Source of the DNA: Terriglobia bacterium
GTDB lineage: Bacteria > Acidobacteriota > Terriglobia > Terriglobales > Acidobacteriaceae
Reading direction: 5' to 3'
Length of the DNA stretch: 64,000 nucleotides
NCBI GenBank assembly: GCA_020072815.1
Contig: JAIQGE010000017.1
Coordinates: forward strand, 1-64,000
Shown: piece by piece, positions 1 through 7,969 of the stretch
Position numbering within the stretch: position 1 is the stretch's first letter
How the letters are laid out: each line of letters begins with the position of its first letter
The notes under the pieces: model-generated
Databases searched by the model: none
Seen by the model: the letters and a program-made list of their open reading frames with translations, nothing else
What the model was told of the DNA's origin: nothing
Position numbers and translations under genes: made by a program

Positions 1-53
1 TCCAGACGGAAGTAGTAGAACAGTGACTCGGTCCGGGATTGTTCACCCATCAT
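1..53 (-). CDS. IS transposase, N-terminal fragment running off the left edge
   Basis: Reading the minus strand from position 53 gives two ATG codons followed by GEQSRTESLFYYFRL and the edge of the window. That opening matches the N-terminus of IS1182/IS4-type transposases, which I know to start with M(M)GE..R.E.LFYYFRLE. An AGGAGGAG ribosome binding site lies at 62-69, eight bases before the first ATG, so the start is well supported. Only about 17 residues are present, so the family assignment is provisional. The outer end of the element should lie shortly to the right, probably within 100-180; I could not identify the terminal repeat because the other end is outside the window. Confidence 0.75.
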   Translation of the reverse strand, partial: MMGEQSRTESLFYYFRL

Positions 54-930
54 CTGGTGTGCTCCTCCTGAACATCTCATTAGCACACTTGATGATCATC
101 ACCAACAACAAAACCCGGATGTGCAGCCGAGTTTTTCAATAGTCTCATCTGCTTTTGAAACGCTGCACTTTGGTTGTCTGAGTGTCTTAGAATCAGCTAC
201 TTGACCAAGCTCTCGCTGGCAGCCTTTTGGAACGACATGAGAGTCATGCCAGATGGCGCCTGCGAAAAAGCAAAGATTCCCAGGAACAAACCGGACCTTG
301 GAGATATCTAAAACAAACAAGCAATCCTGCATCGCACTTTGCCAGTGTGAGACGCCGGTTTCAAGGCTTTACACTGTGGTCTTTTTCCGACGAACTTTTA
401 GCCCGCAGGCTTGCTAATGGATTAAGGCATTTTAACAATTTGTCTTGACACGATTATTAGCCAGGACTAACATCTGGCCGCTTCTAAAGGGACCTCTCTC
501 GCGAGTCTCTGGCCCTTTGCCAGAGAGGGTTTCCCGAGCCAGCCTCCGTTTTGAAGGCTGGGCAGGAAAAGGGGTTGTGGCTTCTCTCAACAAGCCACTC
601 GGCATAACTTCCGGAGCCGATATGTTAAGCACGCACTCACAGACGACCGTCTTTGGGTTCCGTCATCCGCGTTCGAACCTCGTTTGCAGGGATCGCGGTC
701 TAAAGTGCGCGTTTGACCTCATTATTCTTAGGCTTCTCCTCATACGTAAATCGTAACCGCACGGAGCGCGGTCCTCTTCCCCTGACCGCTCTGGACGCCT
801 CGGTCAATCCCGCGCGTAGCAGAGTTTGTTGCGCGACGTTCCCCCAACGGCAGAAGAAATCTCAACCAGCCGAGATTCTTGCGGCTGCAGGCCCCAGGTG
901 GAGAAGGAATCAAACACCAAGGAGAAACAC
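54..930. other. No convincing gene; leader and IS-flanking DNA
   Basis: Short open frames on both strands here have no recognisable product and no consistent ribosome binding site. The left part is the untranslated end of the IS element. The right part leads into the multicopper oxidase gene. The only structure I see is the hairpin at 506-526. I see nothing else I can support. Confidence 0.5.
506..526. other. Perfect 8-bp stem-loop
   Basis: TCTCTGGC (506-513), five-base loop, GCCAGAGA (519-526). An alternative pairing of 492-499 with 523-530 is also possible, so two mutually exclusive structures can form. There is no T-run, so it is not a clean terminator. It lies about 400 bases upstream of the multicopper oxidase start. 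Confidence 0.4.
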
Positions 931-3228
931 ATGGGTCGCAGAGACGACAATGACCATTTCTGGCTTTCGGAAAAGTCTGACAGAGCAAGGCTGCGAGCGG
1001 CAGAAGACGCACGCAGAAACCGAGCAGAGATCACCAAAGCTTTATCACACGGCCAAGTTTCGCGGCGGGAACTGGTCAAATGGGGGCTGTTCACATCGGC
1101 GGGCATTCTGGCGCCCATCGGCGGGCTGAACCCCTTTGTCCAGCCGGTGAACGCGCAGACGGCCAGCTTCAGCAGCTTCGGCGGCAGCCGGGGAAGCGGC
1201 AGTGGCGTCCCCACCGGGCTGCCGAAGAGCCCGCTGTTTGGCGTGCAGCCATTTACCACACCAATGCCGCGCTTTGACCTATTGCCGCGCATCCCGGTTG
1301 CGAACTTGAATCCCGTTCCCGAGGCACAATCCAACCAAACACAGCAGCCGCTCGATCCCAAGCTGGTCGGCGGACAGACGGGACTGACAGGACCCATCGA
1401 AGGGCGTCCACCAGGAGCGATTTGGGCACACCAGAGGTTTACCCAGTTTGCTCCGCAGATTGCGATTGAGGTCAACACGGCGCAGGCTGCCACCAGTACC
1501 ACTTACAATCCCGGCGTTCCCTCCAGCCTGAACTCCGGCATTGATCCGACGCAGCCCATACCGTTGAAATTCCATCCCGGATTGCCCACGCAACAAGCCA
1601 ATTCCGTATGGACGTTCAACGGGACGGTTCCGCCCAAGCTGGGGCAAGTCCGTTACGGAGAGCCGGTGCTTTTCCGCAACCACAACCGGCTGCCCGCGGA
1701 CGTGACCCAGAACAACGGCTTCGGCCGGAATACCATCTCTACTCACGAACACAATGGCCATCATGGGGCGGAGAACGACGGCTTCACCGGCGCCTATTTC
1801 TTTCCCAACCAGTTCTATGACTATCACTGGCCGTGGGTGCTGGGCGGATTTACTACTATCAACACCACAGCCACCGATCCGAAGGCCGGCGCGCCGGACG
1901 GCAGCGGCGGTATCAACAAGGTCGCGGGCGACTGGCATGAGACCATGAGCTCGCACTGGTTCCACGATCACATGTTCAGCTTTACAGCGCAGAACGTGTA
2001 CAAAGGCATCGCTGCGATGAACAACATTTACAGTTCGCTCGATCGCGGAAACGAAGGGATCAACGACGGCGTCAACCTGCGGTTGCCCAGCGGCACCACC
2101 AAAGACTGGGGCAACGTGGACTACGACGTCAACCTCATGTTCGCCGACAAAGCCTGGGACGCCAACGGCCAGCTCGCCATGGACATCCTGGCCTTCAACG
2201 GTTTCCTGGGCGACGCCATGACTGTGAATCTCACCTACAGGCCGTTCTTCGAGGTGGAACGGCGCAAGTACCGGTTCCGCCTTCTGAACGCCGCCGTGTC
2301 GCGCTTCTTTGTATTCGCGCTGAGTGACAGCTCAGCCATGATCCAGATCGGCAATGACGGCAATCTGCTTCCCAACCCGGTGACCCTGACCCAGCTTGAC
2401 CAGTTAGGCATCGCCGAGCGGTATGACATCGTCATTGATTTCTCCCGCTACAGCATTAACCAAACCGTAGACCTGGTTAACTTGCAGGAGCAAACAGACG
2501 GCGCGCTGCCGGGCCAGATACTCTCCGTATCGCAGGCACTGGCTGGTTCGTCCAGCGACCCGTGCGTCGGCAGGTGTCTACGATTCAAGATCGTGCGGAA
2601 CCCTGCCCAGGCTGATCAGAGTCAGGTACTGGCCACGCTCATCCCGAATCCTGACTTGTCGGCCATTCCGATCGCCCGGCAACGCACCATGGTCTTCGAC
2701 GACCGGGCCAACCAGACCACCAACGATCCCATCACGTCGTACACCGGCGGCGGTGATTGGGGTATCGGGGTGGAAAACACTGGAGGTAGCAGCAGGCACC
2801 GGGGAGGCTCGGCGCTCAAAGCCGACTTCGGCCGCATCTCATCGGCGCCGAAGTTCGGCACGCGAGAGGTCTGGACCCTGCAGGGAGGCCGTAACTGGGA
2901 CCATCCCATCCACATCCACTTTGAAGAAGGCCAGACTCTCGCGCGCAACGGACAGGCCAGCCAGGTTCCGGCGTGGGAGAAAGGCCGCAAGGATGTGTAT
3001 CGCCTGCGTCCCAGCGGAAGCGTCACCATCACCATGCAGTTCCGTGACTGGGGCGGCATGTTCATGGAACACTGCCACAACACCGAGCACGAAGACAACG
3101 CCATGCTCATGCGCTGGGAGATCAACAACGCCGGAGGCGTGTTCCTGAACCCGCTCCCAACCCCGATTCCCCGGCCGACGGGAGTAACGTTCCAATCACC
3201 GGACGACATTCTTGCGAATGCATTCTGA
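931..3228 (+). CDS. Tat-exported multicopper oxidase
   Basis: 765 residues. The chosen ATG follows AAGGAG with six-base spacing; the frame is open further upstream but without such a site. A twin-arginine motif SRRELVK at residues 44-50 precedes a hydrophobic stretch ending near VNAQ (73-76), so the protein should be exported folded with copper. All four copper-ligand clusters are visible: HEHNGHH at 272-278, HWFHDH at 342-347, HPIHIH at 658-663 and HCH at 714-716 with H720 and M725. The last cluster gives a type 1 centre with an axial methionine. The enzyme should oxidise a substrate or metal in the periplasm and reduce oxygen to water. Substrate is unknown. The first cluster differs from the usual laccase HWHG. 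The next gene encodes a SCO-cytochrome c fusion, which supports a copper/redox unit. Confidence 0.9.
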   Translation: MGRRDDNDHFWLSEKSDRARLRAAEDARRNRAEITKALSHGQVSRRELVKWGLFTSAGILAPIGGLNPFVQPVNAQTASFSSFGGSRGSGSGVPTGLPKSPLFGVQPFTTPMPRFDLLPRIPVANLNPVPEAQSNQTQQPLDPKLVGGQTGLTGPIEGRPPGAIWAHQRFTQFAPQIAIEVNTAQAATSTTYNPGVPSSLNSGIDPTQPIPLKFHPGLPTQQANSVWTFNGTVPPKLGQVRYGEPVLFRNHNRLPADVTQNNGFGRNTISTHEHNGHHGAENDGFTGAYFFPNQFYDYHWPWVLGGFTTINTTATDPKAGAPDGSGGINKVAGDWHETMSSHWFHDHMFSFTAQNVYKGIAAMNNIYSSLDRGNEGINDGVNLRLPSGTTKDWGNVDYDVNLMFADKAWDANGQLAMDILAFNGFLGDAMTVNLTYRPFFEVERRKYRFRLLNAAVSRFFVFALSDSSAMIQIGNDGNLLPNPVTLTQLDQLGIAERYDIVIDFSRYSINQTVDLVNLQEQTDGALPGQILSVSQALAGSSSDPCVGRCLRFKIVRNPAQADQSQVLATLIPNPDLSAIPIARQRTMVFDDRANQTTNDPITSYTGGGDWGIGVENTGGSSRHRGGSALKADFGRISSAPKFGTREVWTLQGGRNWDHPIHIHFEEGQTLARNGQASQVPAWEKGRKDVYRLRPSGSVTITMQFRDWGGMFMEHCHNTEHEDNAMLMRWEINNAGGVFLNPLPTPIPRPTGVTFQSPDDILANAF

Positions 3229-3233
3229 CCAAC

Positions 3234-3264
3234 CCCGGCGCGCGCCATGGGTGTGGGCGCCGGG
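3234..3264. other. GC-rich intergenic stem-loop
   Basis: CCCGGCGC (3234-3241) pairs perfectly with GCGCCGGG (3257-3264). It begins six bases after the multicopper oxidase stop and is not followed by a T-run. It may protect the upstream message 3' end or partly attenuate transcription into the SCO gene. Confidence 0.45.
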
Positions 3265-3355
3265 CACCTAGCCATCAGATAAGGGAAGTTGCGGGTCCTG
3301 CTTCCGCATCGCGTGTGGGCGGGACCCGCTTCCGAGGACTGCAAGGAGGTTGGAA

Positions 3356-4339
3356 ATGTTGCGCAAACAGTTTGTATTCCTGCTGGGCAGTTTTGCATTA
3401 CTAGCGGCCATCATCGCGGCCTTATTCGCGCCATCGGTATTAGCGGACCGCCTGCCTGCCGACCGTTTTCCCAATATCGAACTCACCACTCAGGACGGGA
3501 AGAAAGTTCATTTTTACGACGATCTGATCAAAGACAAGATCGTGGCCATTAACCTGATCTACACCCATTGCGAGTATTCCTGCCCGCTTGAAACCGCGCG
3601 GCTGGTGCAGGTGCAGAAACTGCTCGGCGACCGGGTTGGAAAAGATATCTTTTTCTATTCCATCAGCATTGATCCCAAGCGCGACACGCCCGAAGTCCTG
3701 AAGGAGTACGCCGAGAAATACCACGTTGGCCCAGGATGGCTGTTTCTCACCGGCAAGAAGGACGAGATTGATTTCCTCAGCAAGAGACTCGGGCTTTACT
3801 CCGATCCCGCCGTTAGCCTGGACGGGCACACGCCTCATCTTCTGATCGGGAATGAGCCCATGGGCCAGTGGATGCGCAACTCCGCGCTCGACAACCCGCG
3901 TTTTCTTTCGCAGATGCTCGGCGAGTTTATTGACAACTACAAAAACGCAAAGCTGACGCAGCCGTCCGCTCCTGCCCAGGCGGCAAAGCTCAACTTCGAC
4001 AAGGGACAGTACCTTTACACGCGGCAGTGTGCCCCCTGCCACACCATCGGCAACGGTGACAAGATCGGGCCGGACCTGCTGGGCGTGACCAACGTGCGCA
4101 ATCGCGATTGGTTGGTACAGAAGCTCCTGAAACCGGACCAGATGCTGGCTGACAAAGATCCGCTCACTTTGGCGCTAAATGAAAAATATAAGAACGTAAA
4201 GATGCCGAACCTGCGCCTGAGCGACGAGGAAATCAACATCCTGATCGCCTATATGGTGTCGCAAACCTCGGCCCACGACCGGGAAGGGGCAGCCGCAAAA
4301 ACGGGAGGCGGCGCAAGCGCGCAGCCTCAGCCCAAATAA
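3356..4339 (+). CDS. SCO1/SenC copper chaperone fused to cytochrome c
   Basis: 327 residues. The ATG at 3356 is preceded by AAGGAGGT (3343-3350), a near-perfect ribosome binding site. An N-terminal hydrophobic segment (about 5-30) anchors or exports the protein. Residues about 35-195 form a thioredoxin-fold SCO domain with the copper-binding CEYSC (72-76) and the conserved distal histidine in DGHTPHLL. Residues about 215-300 are a class I cytochrome c domain with CAPCH (225-229) and a candidate axial methionine near 283. The tail is a low-complexity Ala/Gly/Gln stretch. SCO proteins deliver copper or electrons to CuA centres or act as thiol-disulfide reductants. The haem domain suggests electron exchange with the neighbouring multicopper oxidase (inference). 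Confidence 0.92.
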   Translation: MLRKQFVFLLGSFALLAAIIAALFAPSVLADRLPADRFPNIELTTQDGKKVHFYDDLIKDKIVAINLIYTHCEYSCPLETARLVQVQKLLGDRVGKDIFFYSISIDPKRDTPEVLKEYAEKYHVGPGWLFLTGKKDEIDFLSKRLGLYSDPAVSLDGHTPHLLIGNEPMGQWMRNSALDNPRFLSQMLGEFIDNYKNAKLTQPSAPAQAAKLNFDKGQYLYTRQCAPCHTIGNGDKIGPDLLGVTNVRNRDWLVQKLLKPDQMLADKDPLTLALNEKYKNVKMPNLRLSDEEINILIAYMVSQTSAHDREGAAAKTGGGASAQPQPK

Positions 4340-4357
4340 GGAACTCCGGCAACTCTG

Positions 4358-5200
4358 ATGTATTGGCCTGCATTTGAATTCGATTACCGCCTTGATCTTG
4401 CTCGGCTCATGCCGCACATCGCGGCCATTGAGTCCTACCGGCAGGCTGCCGTTACGCGTGTGCTTCCGCCGCAATGGCGGGAACAGCCGGTCCGGCCTGA
4501 TTCAAATTCATCAGAGAACCTGAAGGCCGCCCACCTGGCCCAGGCGCGCGCCTGGGTGACCGAGCGTTTTACCCCGGCGAGCGCTCCGCTTTCCCTGGAC
4601 GATCTGCTGACCATGCACCGCATCGCCGCCGACCCAACCAACCCGGAGTGCACGCCCGGAACTTTGCGGACCCTGCCCGTTCAGGTGGGACGGCGCGAGG
4701 TGGGCGGTCTGCACCTGGGAGCGCCTGCGGAGAGCCTGCCAAGGTTGATGGAACAATACATCCAGTTCATCACCAGCGAAAAATCGCTGAAACTACATCC
4801 TGTCATGCACGCCCTTGTGGCCCACTTCTTCCTGGTGACCATCCACCCGTTTGATGATGCGAATGGGAGAGTCTCCCGCCTGCTCACCGCGGGACTTCTC
4901 TCCCAGCGCGGCTACAACGTGCACGGCGGGTTTTACGCCTTCTCCGCATACTTCTACCAGAATGACATCGAGTACCACACGCTTCTTCACCGCTGCTGGC
5001 TGCTATCCCCTCCGTTTGATCTGACCCAGTTCGTCGCTTTTGGCATGCAAGGATTTGTGATGGAGTTAAGGAGCATTGACAGTTTTGTGAAGATGAAACT
5101 GAACCGAATCGTCGACCGCGAGACGCTGATAGCGGCAGCACACCGGAAACGCTCTAGGAGATTCGGTCAGATGACTCATCGCTCGGCAGTTTTTCTTTGA
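4358..5200 (+). CDS. Fic-domain protein (probable AMP transferase)
   Basis: 280 residues, starting 18 bases after the SCO-cytochrome stop, so probably co-transcribed. The catalytic Fic loop HPFDDANGR lies at 163-171 and keeps His, Asn and Arg, so nucleotidyl transfer to a target hydroxyl is expected. SNSSEN at residues 49-54 fits the (S/T)xxxE(G/N) inhibitory helix seen N-terminal to the Fic core in class II proteins, so the enzyme may be self-inhibited. There is no signal peptide. The C-terminus ends soon after the core and is shorter than in many chromosomal Fic proteins, which often add a winged helix, so truncation is possible. The target is unknown. Confidence 0.85.
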   Translation: MYWPAFEFDYRLDLARLMPHIAAIESYRQAAVTRVLPPQWREQPVRPDSNSSENLKAAHLAQARAWVTERFTPASAPLSLDDLLTMHRIAADPTNPECTPGTLRTLPVQVGRREVGGLHLGAPAESLPRLMEQYIQFITSEKSLKLHPVMHALVAHFFLVTIHPFDDANGRVSRLLTAGLLSQRGYNVHGGFYAFSAYFYQNDIEYHTLLHRCWLLSPPFDLTQFVAFGMQGFVMELRSIDSFVKMKLNRIVDRETLIAAAHRKRSRRFGQMTHRSAVFL

Positions 5201-5216
5201 GTAGTCGTTTAGAGCA

Positions 5217-6818
5217 TCATTTGTGCAGATAGAACAAGCCCCGTTCAATCTGTGACTCGCAGTCACGGAATGCCTCGGCAAGATTTTCCAGCAGGTCAGT
5301 GGCGAGCACGGTGTTTTCATGGAGAATATCGCGGGAAAGGTCGCCTGTGAGCCCGTGCAGATAAACAGCGGCGGCAACGTGCAGGTCGTGAAGAAAAGCG
5401 GATGAGGTCTCTCTTCGCCTGGCCAGCGCCGCGCCAATGATGCCGGAAAGAACGTCACCCGCCCCACCTTTGGCCATGGCGGGATTGCCTGTCATGTTGA
5501 TCCAGGTTTCTCCTGATGCGCCAGAGATGATCGTTCTCCATCCCTTAAGCACCGCGCAGGAGCCGGTCTCACGCGAGATGTGGCGGGCAACTCCAACCCT
5601 GTCTGCCTGGACATCTTTGATCGTGGTTCCGGTCAGCCGCGCAGCCTCTCCGGGATGGGGCGTGAGGACGCGGAAGGGCGCTGCGTCACCGCGCGGCTTC
5701 AGTTCGCCATAATGTCCGGCGAATGCATTCAGGCCGTCGGCATCGAGGACTAGCGGCAGCCGACAACCAGCCACGAGATTCCGCACATACTCTGCTGTCT
5801 GATGATTGCCCGATATCCCTGGACCGAGAACAATAGCGTCTTTCCCAGCCAGGAGCGAATCCATTTTCCCGGCTGCATCGAGGGCAATCGTGCCGCTATC
5901 TGTTTCTGGCAGGCCTTCCGTCATGAGTTCTGGAGCAAAGCCGGCAACGGTCTGCTGAATTGATTCTGGGCACGCGACAGTCACCAGGCCCGCTCCGGCG
6001 CATAGCGCCGCCATTCCCGCAAGGCCGGCGGCCCCGGCCTTGCCGCGCGAACCTGCAATCACCAACACGTGCCCAAAATCCCCTTTGTGTGAGTCGCCGG
6101 TTCGCGGAGGAAATGTGATTCCCACTTCCTGGGCGGTGACGACCTCCAATCTTGTTTGGTTGGAAACGAGTGCGGGCTGTACGCCCAGTTCGCTCACCGC
6201 GACGGGACCTGAGGTCAACTCACCGAAAACATGCGCCGGTTTCGGGGCGACGAAGGTGACGATTCCGTGGGCGAACACCAGATCAGAGGCGTTCTCGAGC
6301 ATGGGAGCCTTGCCGTCACCGTCAACTCCAGCGGGAAGATCGAGAGAAACGACTGTGCCGGATACATCGTTGATTGCTCTTACAGCTCGCAAGGCCAGGC
6401 CATCCAGCGGGAGGGGGGACCCGCAACCGGCAATGGCGTCGATAATCAGGTCGGCAGCAAGCGCTTGTTGAACTGCTTCCGATTCGAAACCGGCTTCGTC
6501 GCCTAGCCATATCGGACCAGCAGCGAGTTGCGAGCTAAGGGCTTGTGCGTCCGGATTCAGTTCGCCCAGCGCTGTTGCCAGAAGCATGACAAAGACATCT
6601 TCGGAAACTCGAGACAAGGCCTGAGCCGCAGCTAATCCCGCGCCGCCAATTTCGCTTTCCCCGCATACTACACAGACGGACCGGAACTTAAAATGAGCCA
6701 AGCAAAACTGCGCTGCGGCATAACCCGCCCGCTGTTTGAGTAGCAACGTGGAAACCTGCGGCCCACTGGCCACCTGAAGCGCCGCTTGACGCACTTCATC
6801 GCAAGTAAGGATTCTCAT
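5217..6818 (-). CDS. nnr: Bifunctional NAD(P)H-hydrate epimerase/dehydratase
   Basis: 533 residues from the ATG at 6818 (MRILTCDEV, the usual YjeF opening); a GTG six codons upstream is less likely. Residues about 1-215 are the YjeF_N/NnrE epimerase domain and about 225-530 the NnrD ADP-dependent dehydratase domain. Together they repair hydrated NADH and NADPH. The dehydratase half looks intact: a GSRGKAGAAGLAG nucleotide region, VLTPHPGEA and GGAGDVLSG with the catalytic Asp. The epimerase half is unusual. The family GNNGGDG loop reads GESEIGGAG (53-61), although IDAIAG and DLPAGVDGDG are kept. The gene is convergent with the Fic gene, 16 bases apart. Confidence 0.9.
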   Translation of the reverse strand: MRILTCDEVRQAALQVASGPQVSTLLLKQRAGYAAAQFCLAHFKFRSVCVVCGESEIGGAGLAAAQALSRVSEDVFVMLLATALGELNPDAQALSSQLAAGPIWLGDEAGFESEAVQQALAADLIIDAIAGCGSPLPLDGLALRAVRAINDVSGTVVSLDLPAGVDGDGKAPMLENASDLVFAHGIVTFVAPKPAHVFGELTSGPVAVSELGVQPALVSNQTRLEVVTAQEVGITFPPRTGDSHKGDFGHVLVIAGSRGKAGAAGLAGMAALCAGAGLVTVACPESIQQTVAGFAPELMTEGLPETDSGTIALDAAGKMDSLLAGKDAIVLGPGISGNHQTAEYVRNLVAGCRLPLVLDADGLNAFAGHYGELKPRGDAAPFRVLTPHPGEAARLTGTTIKDVQADRVGVARHISRETGSCAVLKGWRTIISGASGETWINMTGNPAMAKGGAGDVLSGIIGAALARRRETSSAFLHDLHVAAAVYLHGLTGDLSRDILHENTVLATDLLENLAEAFRDCESQIERGLFYLHK

Positions 6819-7168
6819 CGCGGACCAAAGTGCCACCGCTGAAGTTTCAGCGGACCGGGTTTCCCGGCGTGTGCAGTATACAAAGCCGAGGCCGCAGGAC
6901 CAAGCGCTGCGCCAGGTGCCCGACTCCGTTCCGGACGTGTGGTTGGCAATGCGGAAGTAATCCGGGCGCTCTCAGCGGTGGCGCTGTCCAGAAACGGGCT
7001 TGTGGGAAGCGCCATTTAAGGTTTCGAGCACGTAATCGGTCGACCGGCTATACGCAAGCGATTACACCTTTCGAGTCCGTTTGCCCCCTGCGCAAGAAGA
7101 GAAAGTAACGTTCCATCGGCGGTCGTCAGCGGCAACGCTGCCCTGCAGTGCAGTGGCTGACGAAGGAA
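6819..7168. other. Upstream region of nnr; no gene seen
   Basis: Roughly 350 bases between the nnr start and the end of the small-gene trio. Open frames on either strand lack family resemblance and ribosome binding sites. It should contain the nnr promoter, but I cannot point to convincing boxes. Confidence 0.4.
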
Positions 7169-7366
7169 CTATTTGCTCGTGATCGGTATGCGGAGGACGT
7201 AATGCTTCCCGTCTGGGGTCATATCTGGCGGAGTCTGCCCTGGCAGCGGGCGTGGACGGGGTATGCTGTGGATGATGACCAGCGTGTACTCCTGCTCCTC
7301 TTCCAGGAGACGCAAAAGTTCTCGCTGCTCTTGCTCGGTGAGTCCGTTCACATTGGACTGTGGCAT
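7169..7366 (-). CDS. Small acidic protein, paralogue of the adjacent 68-residue protein
   Basis: 65 residues. The ATG at 7366 follows AAGAGGT with about eight-base spacing, a good ribosome binding site. It opens with a Glu/Leu-rich helix (NGLTEQEQRELLRLLEEE) and continues into LVIIHSIPRP and a Pro-rich part. The same order of helix, EE, hydrophobic strand and Pro-rich tail occurs in the protein encoded at 7394-7600, so the two are probably old duplicates. There is no signal peptide or cysteine pattern. Function unknown. It is the last gene of a three-gene minus-strand run. Confidence 0.55.
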   Translation of the reverse strand: MPQSNVNGLTEQEQRELLRLLEEEQEYTLVIIHSIPRPRPLPGQTPPDMTPDGKHYVLRIPITSK

Positions 7367-7393
7367 CTGTGGTTACCTCTTTGCGGCCAGTTC

Positions 7394-7600
7394 TCAGCGC
7401 TTTGCAATGGGCAGAGAGTCCCACCATTCACGTCCCTTCCACCAGGGTGGGTAGATCGGTGGCAGAGTCTCCGGGGGAAGGTTGCTACCGATGTGTCTAA
7501 TTGTAAAAACAACCGTGGGCGGCTCAACCACTTCTTCGTGCTCCAGAAGCTTCTGCAGTTCGGCTTGCTCCTCGGCATTCAAGTTGTTCAGGTCTGACAT
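7394..7600 (-). CDS. Small acidic protein, paralogue of the adjacent 65-residue protein
   Basis: 68 residues, beginning MSDLNNLNAEEQAELQKL. The start ATG (7600-7598) overlaps the TAA of the upstream gene as TAATG, so translation is probably coupled. The N-terminal helix and the following VVFTIRHIG strand align with the neighbour at 7169-7366. The tail is rich in Pro and Trp (YPPWWKGREWW). The frame is open upstream to 7816, but that part overlaps the upstream gene and looks out of frame. Function unknown. Confidence 0.55.
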   Translation of the reverse strand: MSDLNNLNAEEQAELQKLLEHEEVVEPPTVVFTIRHIGSNLPPETLPPIYPPWWKGREWWDSLPIAKR

Positions 7601-7782
7601 TACTGCACATGCTCGTTTCTGCCCTCTGGCCGTACAAACCCAGCCTTCTGCAGCAGGTAATTCAGGCGGTCTTTCTTCTGCTCCGGCGTCATCTCCGCGT
7701 CTTCGTCGCCGGTCAAGTACTTCCGCAGGCTCTCCAGGGCGGCATGTTTGGCTGGGGTCAGTTTCAATTTGATCTCGCGCAC
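7600..7782 (-). CDS. Small charged protein, possibly the 3' part of a longer gene
   Basis: 60 residues from a GTG at 7782. Lys/Glu-rich, with EIKLKLTPAKHAALESL followed by an acidic loop and a second helix. The frame remains open and protein-like upstream (residues such as RYSAAIQEITEKTW) to about 7860, where it meets the duplicated ridA fragment, and no ATG occurs there. I infer that the original 5' end was lost at that junction and that the GTG is a surviving start. It leads a three-gene run with two smaller paralogues. Confidence 0.45.
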   Translation of the reverse strand: MREIKLKLTPAKHAALESLRKYLTGDEDAEMTPEQKKDRLNYLLQKAGFVRPEGRNEHVQ

Positions 7783-7863
7783 CGGCCGGGCGTTCTCCCC
7801 CTTGCCTTCGGTCCAAGTCTTCTCAGTGATCTCTTGAATGGCTGCGGAATACCGCGGAAGGGG

Positions 7864-7947
7864 CCTCTTGGGGCCTGCGTCGAGATCGATCTCATTGTCA
7901 AGGCCTGAGGTGGGGCATGGTGGTCGATCTCATGAAGTACGCATTTG
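7864..7947 (+). pseudogene. Truncated duplicate of the ridA 3' end
   Basis: This stretch matches 9444-9527 with about seven differences in 84 bases. It encodes the last residues of RidA (GACVEIDLIVKA, stop TGA at 7906-7908) and continues about 40 bases past the stop. Nothing upstream of 7864 resembles RidA, so only the end of a second copy remains. The LysR-ridA pair is therefore flanked by direct repeats. Confidence 0.85.
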
Positions 7948-7969
7948 AGATTTCGGATGTGCGCGGCGA

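Noticed and set aside
713-1129. Plus-strand frame overlapping the start of the multicopper oxidase
   Set aside because: It overlaps the Tat signal region in another frame, has no homology and no ribosome binding site, and is a shadow of the real gene.
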